Shown: piece after piece, positions 1 through 10,928 of the stretch
How the letters are laid out: the number at the start of each line of letters is the position of its first letter
How positions within the stretch are numbered: position 1 is the first letter of the stretch
From: Lycorma delicatula
Taxonomy: Eukaryota; Arthropoda; Insecta; Hemiptera; Fulgoridae
Direction of reading: 5' to 3'
DNA: 64,000 nt
Assembly: GCF_047948215.1 (NCBI RefSeq)
Contig: NC_134457.1
Coordinates: 16,776,626 to 16,840,625, forward strand
The notes under the pieces: generated by a model
Database searches by the model: none
What the model was told of the DNA's origin: nothing
Seen by the model: the letters and a program-made list of their open reading frames with translations, nothing else
Translations under genes and position numbers: made by a program

Positions 1-350
1 GTCTGTTTAATAGCATTAATGGCTATTGAAAGGAGTCACTGACAACACAACAATTGTTCCACCTACTTGATAAAATTAATGAATATTTTAATAATTTTAT
101 GTAATAAATTCAATAAAAAAATAAATCTTTAAGCTCCTTTTTATTAGTTCTATATAACATATAATGAAAATTAATCAAATATTATTCATAAACAAAATTA
201 TATTTAGGAATTCTTTAAGGATAACAATACTGCTTAGCTAATTTTATTTGAATGCACATCCATAAATATATTAATAGTAATCATATTTAAAAAATTCTGT
301 TATTTTTCATAATTTAATACAAAATATTTAGGTACATTTTTTAGATTTTA

Positions 351-411
351 TTTATCATATTCAAATTTTATTTATTCATTTATAGAATTTATAAAATTTG
401 AATATGATAAA
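351..411. repeat. Perfect 21-bp inverted repeat (hairpin)
   Basis: The arms at 351-371 and 391-411 are exact reverse complements and are separated by 19 nt. The sequence is AT-rich and no gene is attached. The rest of 1-735 is AT-rich DNA in which I see nothing else. Confidence 0.8.
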
Positions 412-735
412 TTCAACAAATAATAGATTCATATAATTTAAAATCCATTCAACAGGTAGCAGTATGTATTATTATGATCAATAAAATTTCTTCCATTACC
501 AGTTTACAACCTAACCAAAAAGAGAAACATTCTTCTCTTTAAATTTTTTAATTTATCTTAATTTTTACATCTGATCAAGCAGTGCTCACTGCAAAAGCGC
601 TAATGTTAAATATTATAAAAACAAGAATAGTGAATATTTTAATTTTTATTACTAATAACAATTACCACTTTTTGTAGTAAGAAAAAGGTATTGTCATGGA
701 AGTATAACAATATTATACATGCGATTTCTACAGGT

Positions 736-2165
736 CTAAAATCTGCTTCTTTTGAATTTTCTGATGTAGTTTACTGTACGTATATATGCCTTGTGAGTCC
801 AGCAGTAATCAGCCAGCATTGTCAGGTTCCATTTTTCCTAATAGCATGTTTCCATGATGAATATTTTCTAGTGAAAGAATTCTCAATGTTCATCATTCAC
901 AGCTCCAAGATCGGTAGGGAAAAAATCGAGATTAGAATCTAAGAAGTGGATCTTTAGTGACACATTATATCCAAGTGCTTTATAGTTTTTATGAAGCTCA
1001 GTTATAAGTTCTCTGTAGTTATCTACCTTAAAATACCTAAGGAAGTTATTTACAACCTTTTTAAAAGATTTCCATGCAGTAACCTCACAGTCATTAAGAC
1101 CATTTAAAACTCAGTCAATGTTTCTCTTTTTGGCTACTCTTTTTCAATATAATGATTCTTATTATCCCTGCTGTTCCACTCGCACATGAAGAAAAAAATT
1201 TAGTAAATTTAGTACTCTGTTTACAACTTTGGACCAAAGTTGTAAACCAAATAAGAGTGCTATCATTTTCAGGTCTCCACAAATGTTTCATACGGAATCA
1301 TCTCCAACATATGTTTCATATGATACCTTCAGGTGAGCTGCATAAGCTATAGGGAATGATGGGATTTTATATCCAATATGGACCATTTTAAAATTACTCT
1401 GAAGAGTTTATAAAAAGAAGCCATTCATCAGGTGGTGTGTGTCCCAAAGTTTCTAGTAAAGATTCCATATCATTACAGTGTGGAACTAACTCCTTGTACT
1501 GGATGAAGAAATGTTCAAATTCACACTGCTTGTCAGAGAAAGCAGTTTGGATGAAGAAATGTTCAAATTCACACTGCTTGTCAGAGAAAGCAGTTATTTT
1601 AATTCTGTGTTGTAAAAAATTGCATCCTTTTAGTCATGTTGAGAGAATTTCTGCTTGATTAGTGGATAAATTTAGATCATAAACATGATCTTCTAATTCT
1701 GACTGATTAATTAAATGTGGTATAGTATTTGTAATTTCTAAAAATATCTGGGTCTCTCGTTTGTTATCATCTGATGGATCTGCACAACTTACTACATTAA
1801 CAGCTTCATATAATTCCTATGTTTTTGGTAATAATGGAATTGGAAACTGTGGACTGTAAGGAAATCATCTTATAGCAGAAAGAATATCAGGATATTTGAC
1901 GGTATGTTTAGTTCTAGCTGTTATCCCTGATATTTTCATTATACAAAAATAGCAGTATATGAAGTCATCCTTTGGTTCTCTCCAAACCATTGGAGTTGCA
2001 AATGTCATGTGATGAAATCCATTCAACCAACCAGTCAACAGCGTTATACAAGAATTGCAGCAAATATGAGGAGCCCAGGACTTACTCTGATCACCTATTT
2101 TACATCCAAGATATGGTTCACATGATTTTATTATCAGTAGTGTTATACTGATAGACAAAAAAAAT
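736..2165 (-). pseudogene. Decayed copy of an uncharacterised multicopy arthropod protein (copy B, near full length)
   Basis: I recognise the pattern of a protein family of unknown function present in many copies in arthropod genomes; the match is from memory. Read on the minus strand, the order is: a Cys-rich N-terminus near 2120-1870 (CEPYLGCKIGDQ, SWAPHICC, WREPKDDFIYCYFC), then INQSELEDHVYDLNLS near 1700, ICGDLKMIALLFGLQL near 1290, FFMCEWNSRDNKNHYIEKE near 1180, WKSFKKVVNNFL near 1060, and a C-terminal MLADYCWTHK ending in TAG at 736-738. At least five stops and several frameshifts break it, so it is a relic. No introns are evident. It follows a second copy in the same orientation. High copy number suggests mobilisation, but I see no transposase motif and no termini. 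Confidence 0.72.
1500..1595. repeat. 48-bp exact tandem duplication
   Basis: Positions 1500-1547 and 1548-1595 are identical. The duplication lies inside the copy B pseudogene and keeps the reading frame (48 = 16 codons), so the motif AFSDKQCEFEHFFIQ appears twice on the minus strand. Confidence 0.95.
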
Positions 2166-2352
2166 TAGTGTTTCTCTAAGTGTGATACCATTTCTTGAAT
2201 TGTTTTTTTGCATACAATAAATACAAGTAATACATACAGTAAATACAATTTTCCATCACCTTTAGTTTCAGATAAATTAAGCTTAAAAAAAAATTAAGGG
2301 AAAATATAGTTAAAATCTGTAAAATTTATAATTTTGCATGGCCATACCTGTG

Positions 2353-3345
2353 TTAGAATGATTTTGCTGATGCTTTTCTTTTATAAATAACCTCAGGCAT
2401 ATCTCGAATTAATGTCCAACAGCAATCGGCTAGCATGTTAGTATTCCATTTCCCTTTATAGCTGCTTTCCACCACTGAAATGTCTTGGTGGAAAGTTTAC
2501 TGTATTCGTCACTTATGTCTCCAAAGTGTACAGGAAAAAATCCAGATGCGAGTGGAGGAAATGTATTTTCAAAGACATACTACAAACCATAGCTCTGTAT
2601 GATGTAAGAAGTTGATCAACAATATTGTGGTAATTGTTGGATTTTTGTTTGCTGAGAAATTTTTTGCAAATGTCTTTAAATGAAGCCCAATCCTCCCTGC
2701 ACTTTCTACATTTTTTAACATCGAGTTAAATACATAATCTCTGATGAACTCTTTCATTTGCAGACCAACAAATATTCCTTTGCTTACATTCAGAAATTTC
2801 TGCCTGAAGTACAAAAATCTGGGACTTTCCTTCGTTACTTTTACAAAATTTTTCATTAGTCCTAGCTTGATATGGAGAGGAGGTAAAAATATTATTTTGG
2901 GTTCAACTAAAGGCTATAAATAATATTTTTCCCATTTGGAGTTAAGTTGTCTCGTTTCTTTCACTCTTTGGTAACATATTGTTTATCCCCAGCTCGGCTG
3001 TCCCACCCGCAAAGAAAACACATGTACTTAGTATAGCCTAACTCCATGCCTAACAAAATAACTATAAATTTCAAATCACCACGTATGTTCCAGCTATGTT
3101 TTTTATAATTTATTTTTTCAAAAATGTCTTTCATCACATCATATGTCTCTTTCAAATTAATACCATAAGCGATTGGTATCGAAGGATATTTGTTACCGTT
3201 GTGTAGTAGAACCGCTTTTAATTATTTTGGACGAATCTATCAAAAGGCACCAGTCCTCAGGTTTATAAACTTGTCCTAAGCGCAACATAAGCTCATCAAT
3301 AATTGTTCAATAAACCAAATTATTTTCAACAGTAAAGTACTGAGA
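2353..3345 (-). pseudogene. Second decayed copy of the same uncharacterised family (copy A, N-terminus missing)
   Basis: On the minus strand the reading starts near QYFTVENNLVY (about 3343) and runs through VLLHNGNKYPSIPIAYG, WNIRGDLKFIVILLGMELGY, MCFLCGWDSRAGDKQYV, PPLHIKLGLMKNFVK, LKIHFLHSHLDFF and MLADCCWTLIRDMPE to a TAA at 2353-2355. These are the middle and C-terminal blocks of the family seen in copy B. At least three frameshifts are needed to follow it. The N-terminal Cys cluster is absent. Some blocks are conserved better than in copy B and others worse, so the two copies probably inserted or duplicated long ago. Function is unknown. Confidence 0.72.
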
Positions 3346-3612
3346 ATTTTTTTTATTACAGATTATTTAGGAACTTAATTGCTGCAATAAATTAAATAAA
3401 TACATTGTACTTGCATTGTTGCATATACTTTCTAGAAGATAGGAAGGGCATTTACAAAAAATCTGAGCTTCTGATTTTATATTTGGAATCGGTGCCAAAA
3501 AAATATTTAGCAAATATTGACAATGTAATAAAATTATTTTTGATCACTGTCAATAATCATAATTTATTACCACTCAGGTGATAATTTTTTTAAAAATTAT
3601 TTTAATACTTAC

Positions 3613-3763
3613 CACTATAAGTAGCTGGAAATACTGAAGGTACAATATTAGAAGACTCATAAGTATAATGAAATACATTTGTTGTGGTTAACTTAGATGT
3701 AAAGGGATCAAGTACTTCAGCATAAATAGTTATTTGCATGAACCGATTTTCAGTATACGTGAC
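3613..3763 (-). CDS. ACOT9-like: Acyl-CoA thioesterase 9-like, internal exon (near C-terminus)
   Basis: This is a 151-nt exon bounded on the minus strand by a TTTCAG acceptor (just above 3763) and a GTAAGT donor (just below 3613). It encodes VTYTENRFMQITIYAEV, then TTTNVFHYTYESS and VPSVFPATYS. That pattern (thioesterase beta strands, a TTTNVFHFTF-type motif, then VPxVFPxTY) matches the second hotdog domain of mitochondrial ACOT9/ACOT10, which hydrolyse acyl-CoA to free acid and CoA. It joins in phase to the exon at 12850-12937. The exon ends one base into a codon; the next exon (expected to encode a ...YLDG... segment) is not visible and probably lies before the window. There are no lesions, so it is likely functional. 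The homology is recalled, not searched. Confidence 0.82.
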
Positions 3764-4084
3764 CTGAAATAAACAGTAAAGTTCTGCAATTTAACTACAC
3801 ACTGATTAAAACAAAACAGATCCAGTATTATATAATAAATATGTATCTTGAAAATGTATTACTAGTAAGTATTACTAAAAGAAGCTTTCAAAATGAATAT
3901 GCAGCTTTCAAATTAAAGAAAAAACCTGCGTAAAATACTAATTCTGTATTCTATTCATATATTCAAAATTCTACGAAGTTATATTAAATATATTAATTTT
4001 GTATGACCATGGATGATTCGATTTATAGTAATTTTACTTGTCGTAGGTTTTCTATATACTGATGTTGTAATATGATTCTTTTTG

Positions 4085-5280
4085 ACAATTTCAATATAAC
4101 ATCTAAAAAACTTATTTTTCTGCACTTATCTGTTTCAATATTATAAGATGTTCATAATTTATAACAGGTTCAAAGATAACCAAAATGTCATCTGCATATA
4201 GAACCCATAATAGAATTTTGTGTATATGAGTAATACCATAAACTATCTTATTTTTTAATTCTTGCAAATAAATTTCAGACATAACGGTCGATAAAGTAAA
4301 CGCCATCGGTAAAGTATTCTCTTGTGTGTAATATACATTATAAAATTCAAAATAGTTGTGTTTCTAATAACGGTGAGAAAATTACCAATAAATTTTAGGT
4401 TCTCATTTTTATTTTTTTATTATGCAAATTGTATGTTGTATAGGAATATTAGGGTACATAATGGTTATGTCATAACTTATCATTCTAGTTTAAGTAACTT
4501 ATCATTTTTATTTTTTGTCAAATTATTTAATTTTTTAACCAAAACATACCCATTTTTTACATTAATTATATTTATATGGTAAATCAATCTTATTTTATTG
4601 ATTATTTTGGTAATAAAATAACAGGTGCAGATTTAAAGTTAATTAATGGATCCATCGGGTTACCTTGGTATTTTAGGACGACCGATAAGTTTCAGGGCAA
4701 ATGGTTTAAATTGATATATTCTAGTGTGATACTTCAATTCATTATCGTAAAACTGCCTTATAGTTTGTTATTAAACTTTTTGCAATCTTTAAAAATTAAT
4801 TATTAGTTATATATATATATATATATATACTTTTCCATTAAATTATTATATTTTTCAATTAAAATAATGACTGGCGTATTTGTTTTATCTGATTTTAGTA
4901 TAACACAGCTACTTTCTTTTAACTTTTAAATTATATATTGTTTTCTTATTAAAAAGTGGTTTCTTATTTATACACACATGTTTAATTTTATAAATGTTAT
5001 TACCAATAATATTATGTAGTCTTTCTTTATTTTTGATAATTCTATTCTTATTATTATCTGGTAAATTAAATTTAAAATCATTAGCAAATAATTAAATTTC
5101 CTTTATCACTGAATTCAACATGATCATCATTATTGCCACATTTACTCGAATTTCTTGTGTAATGAATACATTTAAATTATCTTGTTTCTCTTTATCCCTA
5201 ACATTGTACTTTTTGTGAAAATTATTATTATAAAAATCCTTATGTTTACTATTATTATTATCACTTATAATCAATTCAGC
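4085..5280 (-). pseudogene. Penelope-like element reverse transcriptase relic
   Basis: Minus-strand fragments in order: an Asn/Lys-rich N-terminal stretch (about 5270-5050), LKLIGRPKIPR near 4680 (the family's GLPKIHK-type block), then LPMAFTLSTVMSEIYLQEL and ILLWVLYADDILVIFE at 4310-4150. LPMG(F/S)xLSP followed by YVDD is typical of Penelope-like retroelements. Many frameshifts and stops are present. The YADDI catalytic block survives. The relic lies in an intron of the ACOT9-like gene, in the same orientation. Clade assignment is from memory. Short (TA)n tracts interrupt it at 4807-4829 and follow it at 5316-5340. Confidence 0.6.
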
Positions 5281-6397
5281 TATTTTTTTTTTACTTTGAG
5301 ATGATTTTAATCTGTATTTATATATATATATATATATATAAATACAGGGTCATTCACGGGAACCGGATGTTTTTAAAATAATCATAAAAAATTGAATATT
5401 TACTTTAAAAAAGTTTTATTGGTACTGAAACGCTTGCTAAATCAAAGCATTTGTTACTTACTCGTGAACGAAAAATTATGTCCGGCAAGTGATGTCCATT
5501 TTGGGCAATACATTGTTGTAGCCTTTTAACCGAACACAAGCGATTTCAGAAACCCCCGCAGAAAAAAATCACAACTACTCAAGTCTGGGGACCGAGGGGG
5601 CCAAGGAATGTCGCCGAATCTGGAAAAGATCCGTCCCGGAACAAGTTACGGAGAACAGCCATCGTTGCCCTAGCTGTGTGCGCTGTAGCTCCATCCTGCT
5701 GGAATAACACATTTTGAAAATCGATTCCCCGGTTTCGTAACTCGGGGATGAAAAACGTATTCAACATCGCAACGTAACGATCAGCTGTTACAGTTACGAC
5801 AGCGTCATTTTCTTAAAAAAAAATACGGTCCAATAACACCGACCTTTCCTATTGCACACCAGACAGTCACCTTTGGGCTATGAAGTGGTTTCTCGTGAAG
5901 CTGATGTGGGTTTCTTTCTGCCCCATACCGGCAATTCTGTTTGTTGAAGAAGCCATTCAGATGAAAACTGGCTTCGTCACTCATTAGCGATAACAAATTT
6001 TCATTTTCTTCAAAAACGGTAAGCATTTGTAGACAAAGTTGTAATCGCTGCGTGAAATCTTGCTCGTTTAACTGCTGCACGACGGCTATCTTGTAAGGAT
6101 GGAACTGCAGGTGTGTATGCAGAATTCGTCTTACCGTACTTGTGGTCATTTGAAGCGCTGCTGAATGCCTCTGAATAGAGCGGCGTGGGCTTCTGACAAC
6201 GGCTTCCCTTACTCTTTCGATGTTCTCCGGAGTGCTAGCGGTTCGTCGTGGACCCGGTGGTTTTTTCTTCAATATTGAACCGCTTGTTCGAAAGTTGTTT
6301 ACCCGTCGCAATATTGTGTTACGAGAAGGGACGCTTACATTACGATGGATATTAAACTGACGGCGGAAATCTCGCTGAACAGCAGTTACGGATTCGT

Positions 6398-9363
6398 TTT
6401 TTTTTTTTTTTTTTGTCTTCAGTCATTTGACTGGTTTGATGCAGCTCTCCAAGATTCCCTATCTAGTGCTAGTCGTTTCATTTCAGTATACCCTCTACAT
6501 CCTACATCCCTAACAATTTGTTTTACATATTCCAAACGTGGCCTGCCTACACAATTTTTCCCTTCTACCTGTCCTTCCAAAATTAAAGCGACTATTCCAG
6601 GATGCCTTAGTATGTGGCCTATAAGTCTGTCTCTTCTTTTAACTATATTTTTCCAAATGCTTCTTTCTTCATCTATTTGCCGCAATACCTCCTCATTTGT
6701 CACTTTATCCACCCATCTGATTTTTAACATTCTCCTATAGCACCACATTTCAAAAGCTTCTAACCTTTTCTTCTCAGATACTCCGATTGTCCAAGTTTCA
6801 CTTCCATATAAAGCGACACTCCAAACATACACTTTCAAAAATCTTTTCCTGACAATTAAATTAATTTTTGATGTAAACAACTTATATTTCTTACTGAAGG
6901 CTCGTTTAGCTTGTGCTATGCGGCATTTTATATCGCTCCTGCTTCGTCCATCTTTAGTAATTCTACTTCCCAAATAACAAAATTCTTCTACCTCCATAAT
7001 CTTTTCTTCTCCTATTTTCACATTCAGCGGTCCATCTTTGTTATTTCTACTACATTTCATTACTTTTGTTTTGTTCTTGTTTATTTTCATGCGATAGTTC
7101 TTGCGTAGGACTTCATCTATGCCGTTCATTGTTTCTTCTAAGTCCTTTTTATTCTCGGCTAGAATTACTATATCATCAGCAAATCGTAGCATCTTTATCT
7201 TTTCACCTTGTACTGTTACTCCGAATCTAAATTGTTCTTTAACATCATTAACTGCTAGTTCCATGTAAAGATTAAAAAGTAACGGAGATAGAGAACATCC
7301 TTGTCGGACTCCCTTTCTTATTATGGCTTCTTTCTTATGTTCTTCAATTCCTACTGTTGCTGTTTGGTTCCTGTACATGTTAGCAATTGTTCTTCTATCT
7401 CTGTATTTGAACCCTAATTTTTTTAAAATGCTGAACATTTTATTCCAGTCTACGTTATCGAATGCCTTTTCTAGGTCTATAAACGCCAAGTATGTTGGTT
7501 TGTTTTTCTTTAATCTTCCTTCTACTATTAATCTGAGGCCTAAAATTGCTTCCCTTGTCCCTATACTTTTCCTGAAACCAAATTGGTCTTCTCCTAACAC
7601 TTCCTCCACTCTCCTCTCAATTCTTCTGTATAGAATTCTAGTTAAGATTTTTGATGCATGACTAGTTAAACTAATTGTTCTGTATTCTTCACATTTATCT
7701 GCCCCTGATTTCTTTGGTATCATTACTATAACACTTTTTTTGAAGTCTGACGGAAATTCCCCTTTTTCATAAATATTACACACCAGTTTGTATAATCTAT
7801 CAATCGCCTCCTCCCCTGCATTGCGCAGTAATTCTACAGGTATTCCGTCTATTCCAGGAGCCTTTCTGCCATTTAAATCTTTTAATGCTCTCTTAAATTC
7901 AGATCTCAGTATTGTTTCTCCCATTTCATCCTCCTCAACTTCCTCTTCTTCCTCTATAACACCATTTTCTAATTCATTTCCTCCGTATAACTCTTCAATA
8001 TATTCCACCCATCTATCGACTTTACCTTTCGTATTATATATAGGTGTACCATCTTTGTTTAACACATTATTACATTTTAATTTATGTACCCCAAAATTTT
8101 CCTTAACTTTCCTGTATGCTCCGTCTATTTTACCAATGTTCATTTCTCTTTCCACTTCTGAACACTTTTCTTTAATCCACTCTTCTTTCGCCAGTTTGCA
8201 CTTCCTGTTTATAGCATTTCTTAATTGCCGATAGTTCCTTTTACTTTCTTCATCACTAGCATTCTTATATTTTCTACGTTCATCCATCAGCTGCAATATA
8301 TCGTCTGAAACCCAAGGTTTTCTACCAGTTCTCTTTATTCCGCCTAAGTTTGCTTCTGCTGATTTAAGAATTTCCTTTTTAACATTCTCCCATTCTTCTT
8401 CTACATTTTCTATCTTATCTTTTTTACTCAGACCTCTTGCGATGTCCTCCTCAAAAAACTTCTTTACCTCCTCTTCCTCAAGCTTCTCTAAATTCCACCG
8501 ATTCATCTGACACCTTTTCTTCAGGTTTTTAAACCCCAATCTACATTTCATTATCACCAAATTATGGTCGCTATCAATGTCTGCTCCAGGGTAAGTTTTG
8601 CAGTCCACGAGTTGATTTCTAAATCTTTGCTTAACCATGATATAATCTATCTGATACCTTGCAGTATCGCCTGGCTTTTTCCAAGTGTATATTCTTCTAT
8701 TATGATTTTTAAATTGGGTGTTGGCAATTACTAAATTATACTTCGTGCAAAACTCTATAAGTCGGTCCCCTCTTTCATTCCTTTTGCCCAGCCCGTATTC
8801 ACCCACTATATTTCCTTCCTTGCCTTTTCCAATGCTTGCATTCCAATCTCCAACTATTATTAAATTTTCATCTCCTTTTACGTGTTTAATTGCTTCATCA
8901 ATCTCTTCGTATACACATTCTACCTCATCATCATCATGGGCGCTTGTAGGCATATAGACGTTAACAATCGTTGTCGGTTTAGGTTTTGAATTTATCCTTA
9001 TTACAATGACTCTATCGCTATGCGTCTTGAAATACTCCACTCTCCTCCCTATTTTCTTGTTCATCACGAAACCTACTCCTGCCTGCCCATTATTTGACGC
9101 TGAGTTAATTACTCTAAAGTCACCCGACCAAAAGTCGCCTTCCTCTTCCCACCGAACCTCACTAATTCCTACTATATCCACGTTTACCCTATCCATTTCC
9201 CTTTTTAAATTCTCTAGCCTACCAACCTTTTTTAAGCTTCTAACATTCCACGCTCCGACTCGTAGAATGTTATTTTTTACTTTTCTGGTGACCCCTTCCT
9301 TAGTAGTCCCCACCCGGAGATCCGAACGGGGGACTATTTTACCTCCGGAATATTTTACCAATG
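6398..9363 (-). mobile_element. Non-LTR retrotransposon (RTE-like), inserted in the Tc1-type element
   Basis: The insertion is flanked by a 10-bp target-site duplication ACGGATTCGT at 6388-6397 and 9364-9373. It has a 3' poly(A), seen as a T-run at 6398-6414. It encodes an endonuclease plus reverse transcriptase. The 5' end lies inside the coding frame, so the copy is probably slightly 5'-truncated. A shorter relative is at 19590-20400. Confidence 0.92.
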
Positions 9364-9394
9364 ACGGATTCGTCATTTCCCACAAAACTGTCAT
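6419..9394 (-). CDS. LINE endonuclease/reverse transcriptase, uninterrupted 991-codon frame
   Basis: This polyprotein would nick DNA and copy the element's RNA by target-primed reverse transcription. The apurinic-type endonuclease is at about residues 45-270 (GAWNVRSL, VGISEVRW, IVGDWNASIG, DSDHNLVIM). The reverse transcriptase is at about 480-770 (GRKAPGIDGIPVELL, YRTISLTSHASKIL, DQFGFRKSIGTREAI, FIDLEKAFDNVDW, GVRQGCSLSPLLFNLYME, RFADDIVILAE). The C-terminal part has SETWTIG, IRWVDKVTNEEVL and IGHILRHPG. The frame is open to its end near the poly(A). The first 11 codons, including the ATG at 9394, come from the flanking DNA transposon, not the LINE, so the true start is probably missing. 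RTE-like clade is my reading; RTE-X or Proto2 are alternatives. Confidence 0.88.
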   Translation of the reverse strand: MTVLWEMTNPSLVKYSGGKIVPRSDLRVGTTKEGVTRKVKNNILRVGAWNVRSLKKVGRLENLKREMDRVNVDIVGISEVRWEEEGDFWSGDFRVINSASNNGQAGVGFVMNKKIGRRVEYFKTHSDRVIVIRINSKPKPTTIVNVYMPTSAHDDDEVECVYEEIDEAIKHVKGDENLIIVGDWNASIGKGKEGNIVGEYGLGKRNERGDRLIEFCTKYNLVIANTQFKNHNRRIYTWKKPGDTARYQIDYIMVKQRFRNQLVDCKTYPGADIDSDHNLVIMKCRLGFKNLKKRCQMNRWNLEKLEEEEVKKFFEEDIARGLSKKDKIENVEEEWENVKKEILKSAEANLGGIKRTGRKPWVSDDILQLMDERRKYKNASDEESKRNYRQLRNAINRKCKLAKEEWIKEKCSEVEREMNIGKIDGAYRKVKENFGVHKLKCNNVLNKDGTPIYNTKGKVDRWVEYIEELYGGNELENGVIEEEEEVEEDEMGETILRSEFKRALKDLNGRKAPGIDGIPVELLRNAGEEAIDRLYKLVCNIYEKGEFPSDFKKSVIVMIPKKSGADKCEEYRTISLTSHASKILTRILYRRIERRVEEVLGEDQFGFRKSIGTREAILGLRLIVEGRLKKNKPTYLAFIDLEKAFDNVDWNKMFSILKKLGFKYRDRRTIANMYRNQTATVGIEEHKKEAIIRKGVRQGCSLSPLLFNLYMELAVNDVKEQFRFGVTVQGEKIKMLRFADDIVILAENKKDLEETMNGIDEVLRKNYRMKINKNKTKVMKCSRNNKDGPLNVKIGEEKIMEVEEFCYLGSRITKDGRSRSDIKCRIAQAKRAFSKKYKLFTSKINLIVRKRFLKVYVWSVALYGSETWTIGVSEKKRLEAFEMWCYRRMLKIRWVDKVTNEEVLRQIDEERSIWKNIVKRRDRLIGHILRHPGIVALILEGQVEGKNCVGRPRLEYVKQIVRDVGCRGYTEMKRLALDRESWRAASNQSND

Positions 9395-9617
9395 ACGCGT
9401 ACAGGCGCTGGTCTAGCGTCCACGACTCCATCTTAACGACTAAAATGTAAATGCTATGAACAAAGGAAACGTCAGACACCAGCCACGTGCCCCTCCCACC
9501 ACGAACGCCCGAGTTCAACCCACTTCAAAAACATCCGGTTCCCGTGAATGATCCTGTATATATAAATATTATATATACTATAAATACTATAAAAAAAAAA
9601 AAAATATATATATATAC

Positions 9618-10928
9618 ACGAGATGCTACCCAAAAGTTCGGGGAATTTGAATTTCGCACGCGAACCATTGCTAGTACGATCCGCTACCGCTAGATGTGGC
9701 TAACACTAATCTTTGTGAATCAGTGTTCTAACAGCTGTGACGTTGAGAGGCTGCATTATTGACTTTCGTGCGGTTGTGTAACGTTGTGTTCTAATGCTTC
9801 GGTGAAGTTCTAAATGTCAGTTTTTAAAGAGCAAAAAACCTGCGTCAAATTTTGCTTCACGCTTAAAAAACCGGTGCAGAAACCCATCGCATGCTTGTGG
9901 AAGCATTTGGTGACAATGCTATGAGTAAAAGTAAAATGTTTTTGTGGTACAAACGATTCAAAGTTGGACGAACGACAGTCGATGACGATGACGTTCAGGA
10001 AGACCATCGACAAGCGCAACACCGGAAAACAACGCGAAAGTGCGAGAGGCTATTGTTCCAGATCGTAGACAAACAATCCATGATGTTTGTGCAATCGTAC
10101 AAATGTCATACGGGTCCGTGCAACGCTCTTGTCGAGCAATTTGAACATGAGACGCATAACTGCAAAATTCGTACCGAGACTGTAGAACAGCGACCATAAA
10201 AAAAATCGCGTAGCTGTCTGTAGCGAATTGAAAAATTCAGCAAGAGATGATCCTAACTTCATCACCAACAACAAAACCGGCAATGAGATACGGGTGTACG
10301 GGTATGACTCTGAAACTACGCAGCAGTAATCACAGTGGAAGTCACCAAGTTCACCGCGCCCAAAAAAAACACGCCAAGTTCGTAGCAACGTGAAGTCCAT
10401 GATGATTGTTTTTTCGACATCAAAGGCATTATCCATAAGGAATTTATTCCTCTTGGTCAAACCGTCAACGGGATGTTCTATTGGGAAGTTTTGAAGCGGT
10501 TACATGAAAGCATTAGGCGCAAACGTTCAGATCTGTGGGGGTAACAACAGCTGGGTTCTGTACCATGACACGCGCCGCGCCCGCGCACACATCGCTAGCC
10601 GTTCGGAATTTCTTGGCTTCCAAAAAGACTGTAGTGATTTCCCTCCCACTATTCGCCTGACCTTGCCTCGTGCGACTTTTTTCTCTTTCCGAAAATAAAA
10701 TGCCGTCATTTTAACACAATTGAGGAGATTCAGGAAGAAACGCAGAACGTGCTTCCAACACTTACACCTGCACACTTGCAGGGATGCATGGAATCATGGG
10801 AAAAACGCTGGGATCACTGTATCAATGCCCAAGGGGATTACTTTGAAGGAGACAGTGGAAATTATAAGTTACGGTAAGCTATTTTATTTTTACGGTAAAA
10901 TTCCCCGAACTTTTGGGGAGCACCTCGT
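9618..10928 (+). mobile_element. Mariner element with 31-bp TIRs
   Basis: The inverted repeats at 9618-9648 and 10898-10928 agree at 29 of 31 positions. The total is 1311 bp, typical of mariner, and it sits in a (TA)-rich tract. It starts 61 bp after the end of the Tc1-type element. It carries the broken transposase described separately. Confidence 0.9.
9815..10880 (+). pseudogene. Mariner transposase, inactivated
   Basis: N-terminal fragments read CFTLKK then MLVEAFGDNAMSKSKMFLWY and FKVGRTTVDDDD (SETMAR/mariner HTH region), followed by NRVAVCSELKNS, GNEIRVYGYDSETTQQ, SIGKF/FYWEVLKRLHESIRRKR, WVLYHD, IPHPPYSPDLASCDFFLFPKIK-type sequence and a C-terminal EEIQEETQNVLPTL. Several frameshifts and stops are present. 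The first catalytic aspartate (GDE in active mariners) reads GNE here. The second motif is disrupted by a CG-rich change at about 10565-10590. Confidence 0.8.

Larger units (their letters stand above)
5497..9431 (-). pseudogene. Transposase of the Tc1/mariner-type element, interrupted
   Basis: It begins at ATG 9431 (MESWTLDQRLYAYDSFVG, an N-terminal helix-turn-helix like the DUF4817 type), is interrupted by the LINE, then resumes at about 6395 (TAVQRDFRRQFNIHR, PSRNTILRRVNNF). Next come an HTH/linker block, the first catalytic aspartate in SDEASFHLNG (about 5970), FQQDGATAHTA (second, about 5695) and WPPRSPDLSSCDFFLRGFLK (third, about 5560), so the triad residues are present. Frameshifts near 5810 and 5640 and a stop near 5530 break the frame in addition to the insertion. 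The role was cut-and-paste transposition; it is now dead. Confidence 0.8.
5345..9556 (-). mobile_element. Tc1/mariner-superfamily DNA transposon, split by a LINE insertion
   Basis: Terminal inverted repeats of about 30 bp start at 5345 (CAGGGTCATTCACGGGAACC) and end at 9556 as its reverse complement with one mismatch. TA dinucleotides flank both ends, as expected for this superfamily. Removing the LINE and one copy of its target duplication leaves about 1.24 kb, a normal length for such elements. The transposase runs on the minus strand. The element lies in the 9.1 kb intron of the ACOT9-like gene. Confidence 0.88.

Noticed and set aside
6345..9416. Several open frames on the plus strand opposite the LINE
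   Set aside because: They are antisense shadows of the 991-codon LINE frame, rich in Ser/Leu/Phe as expected.
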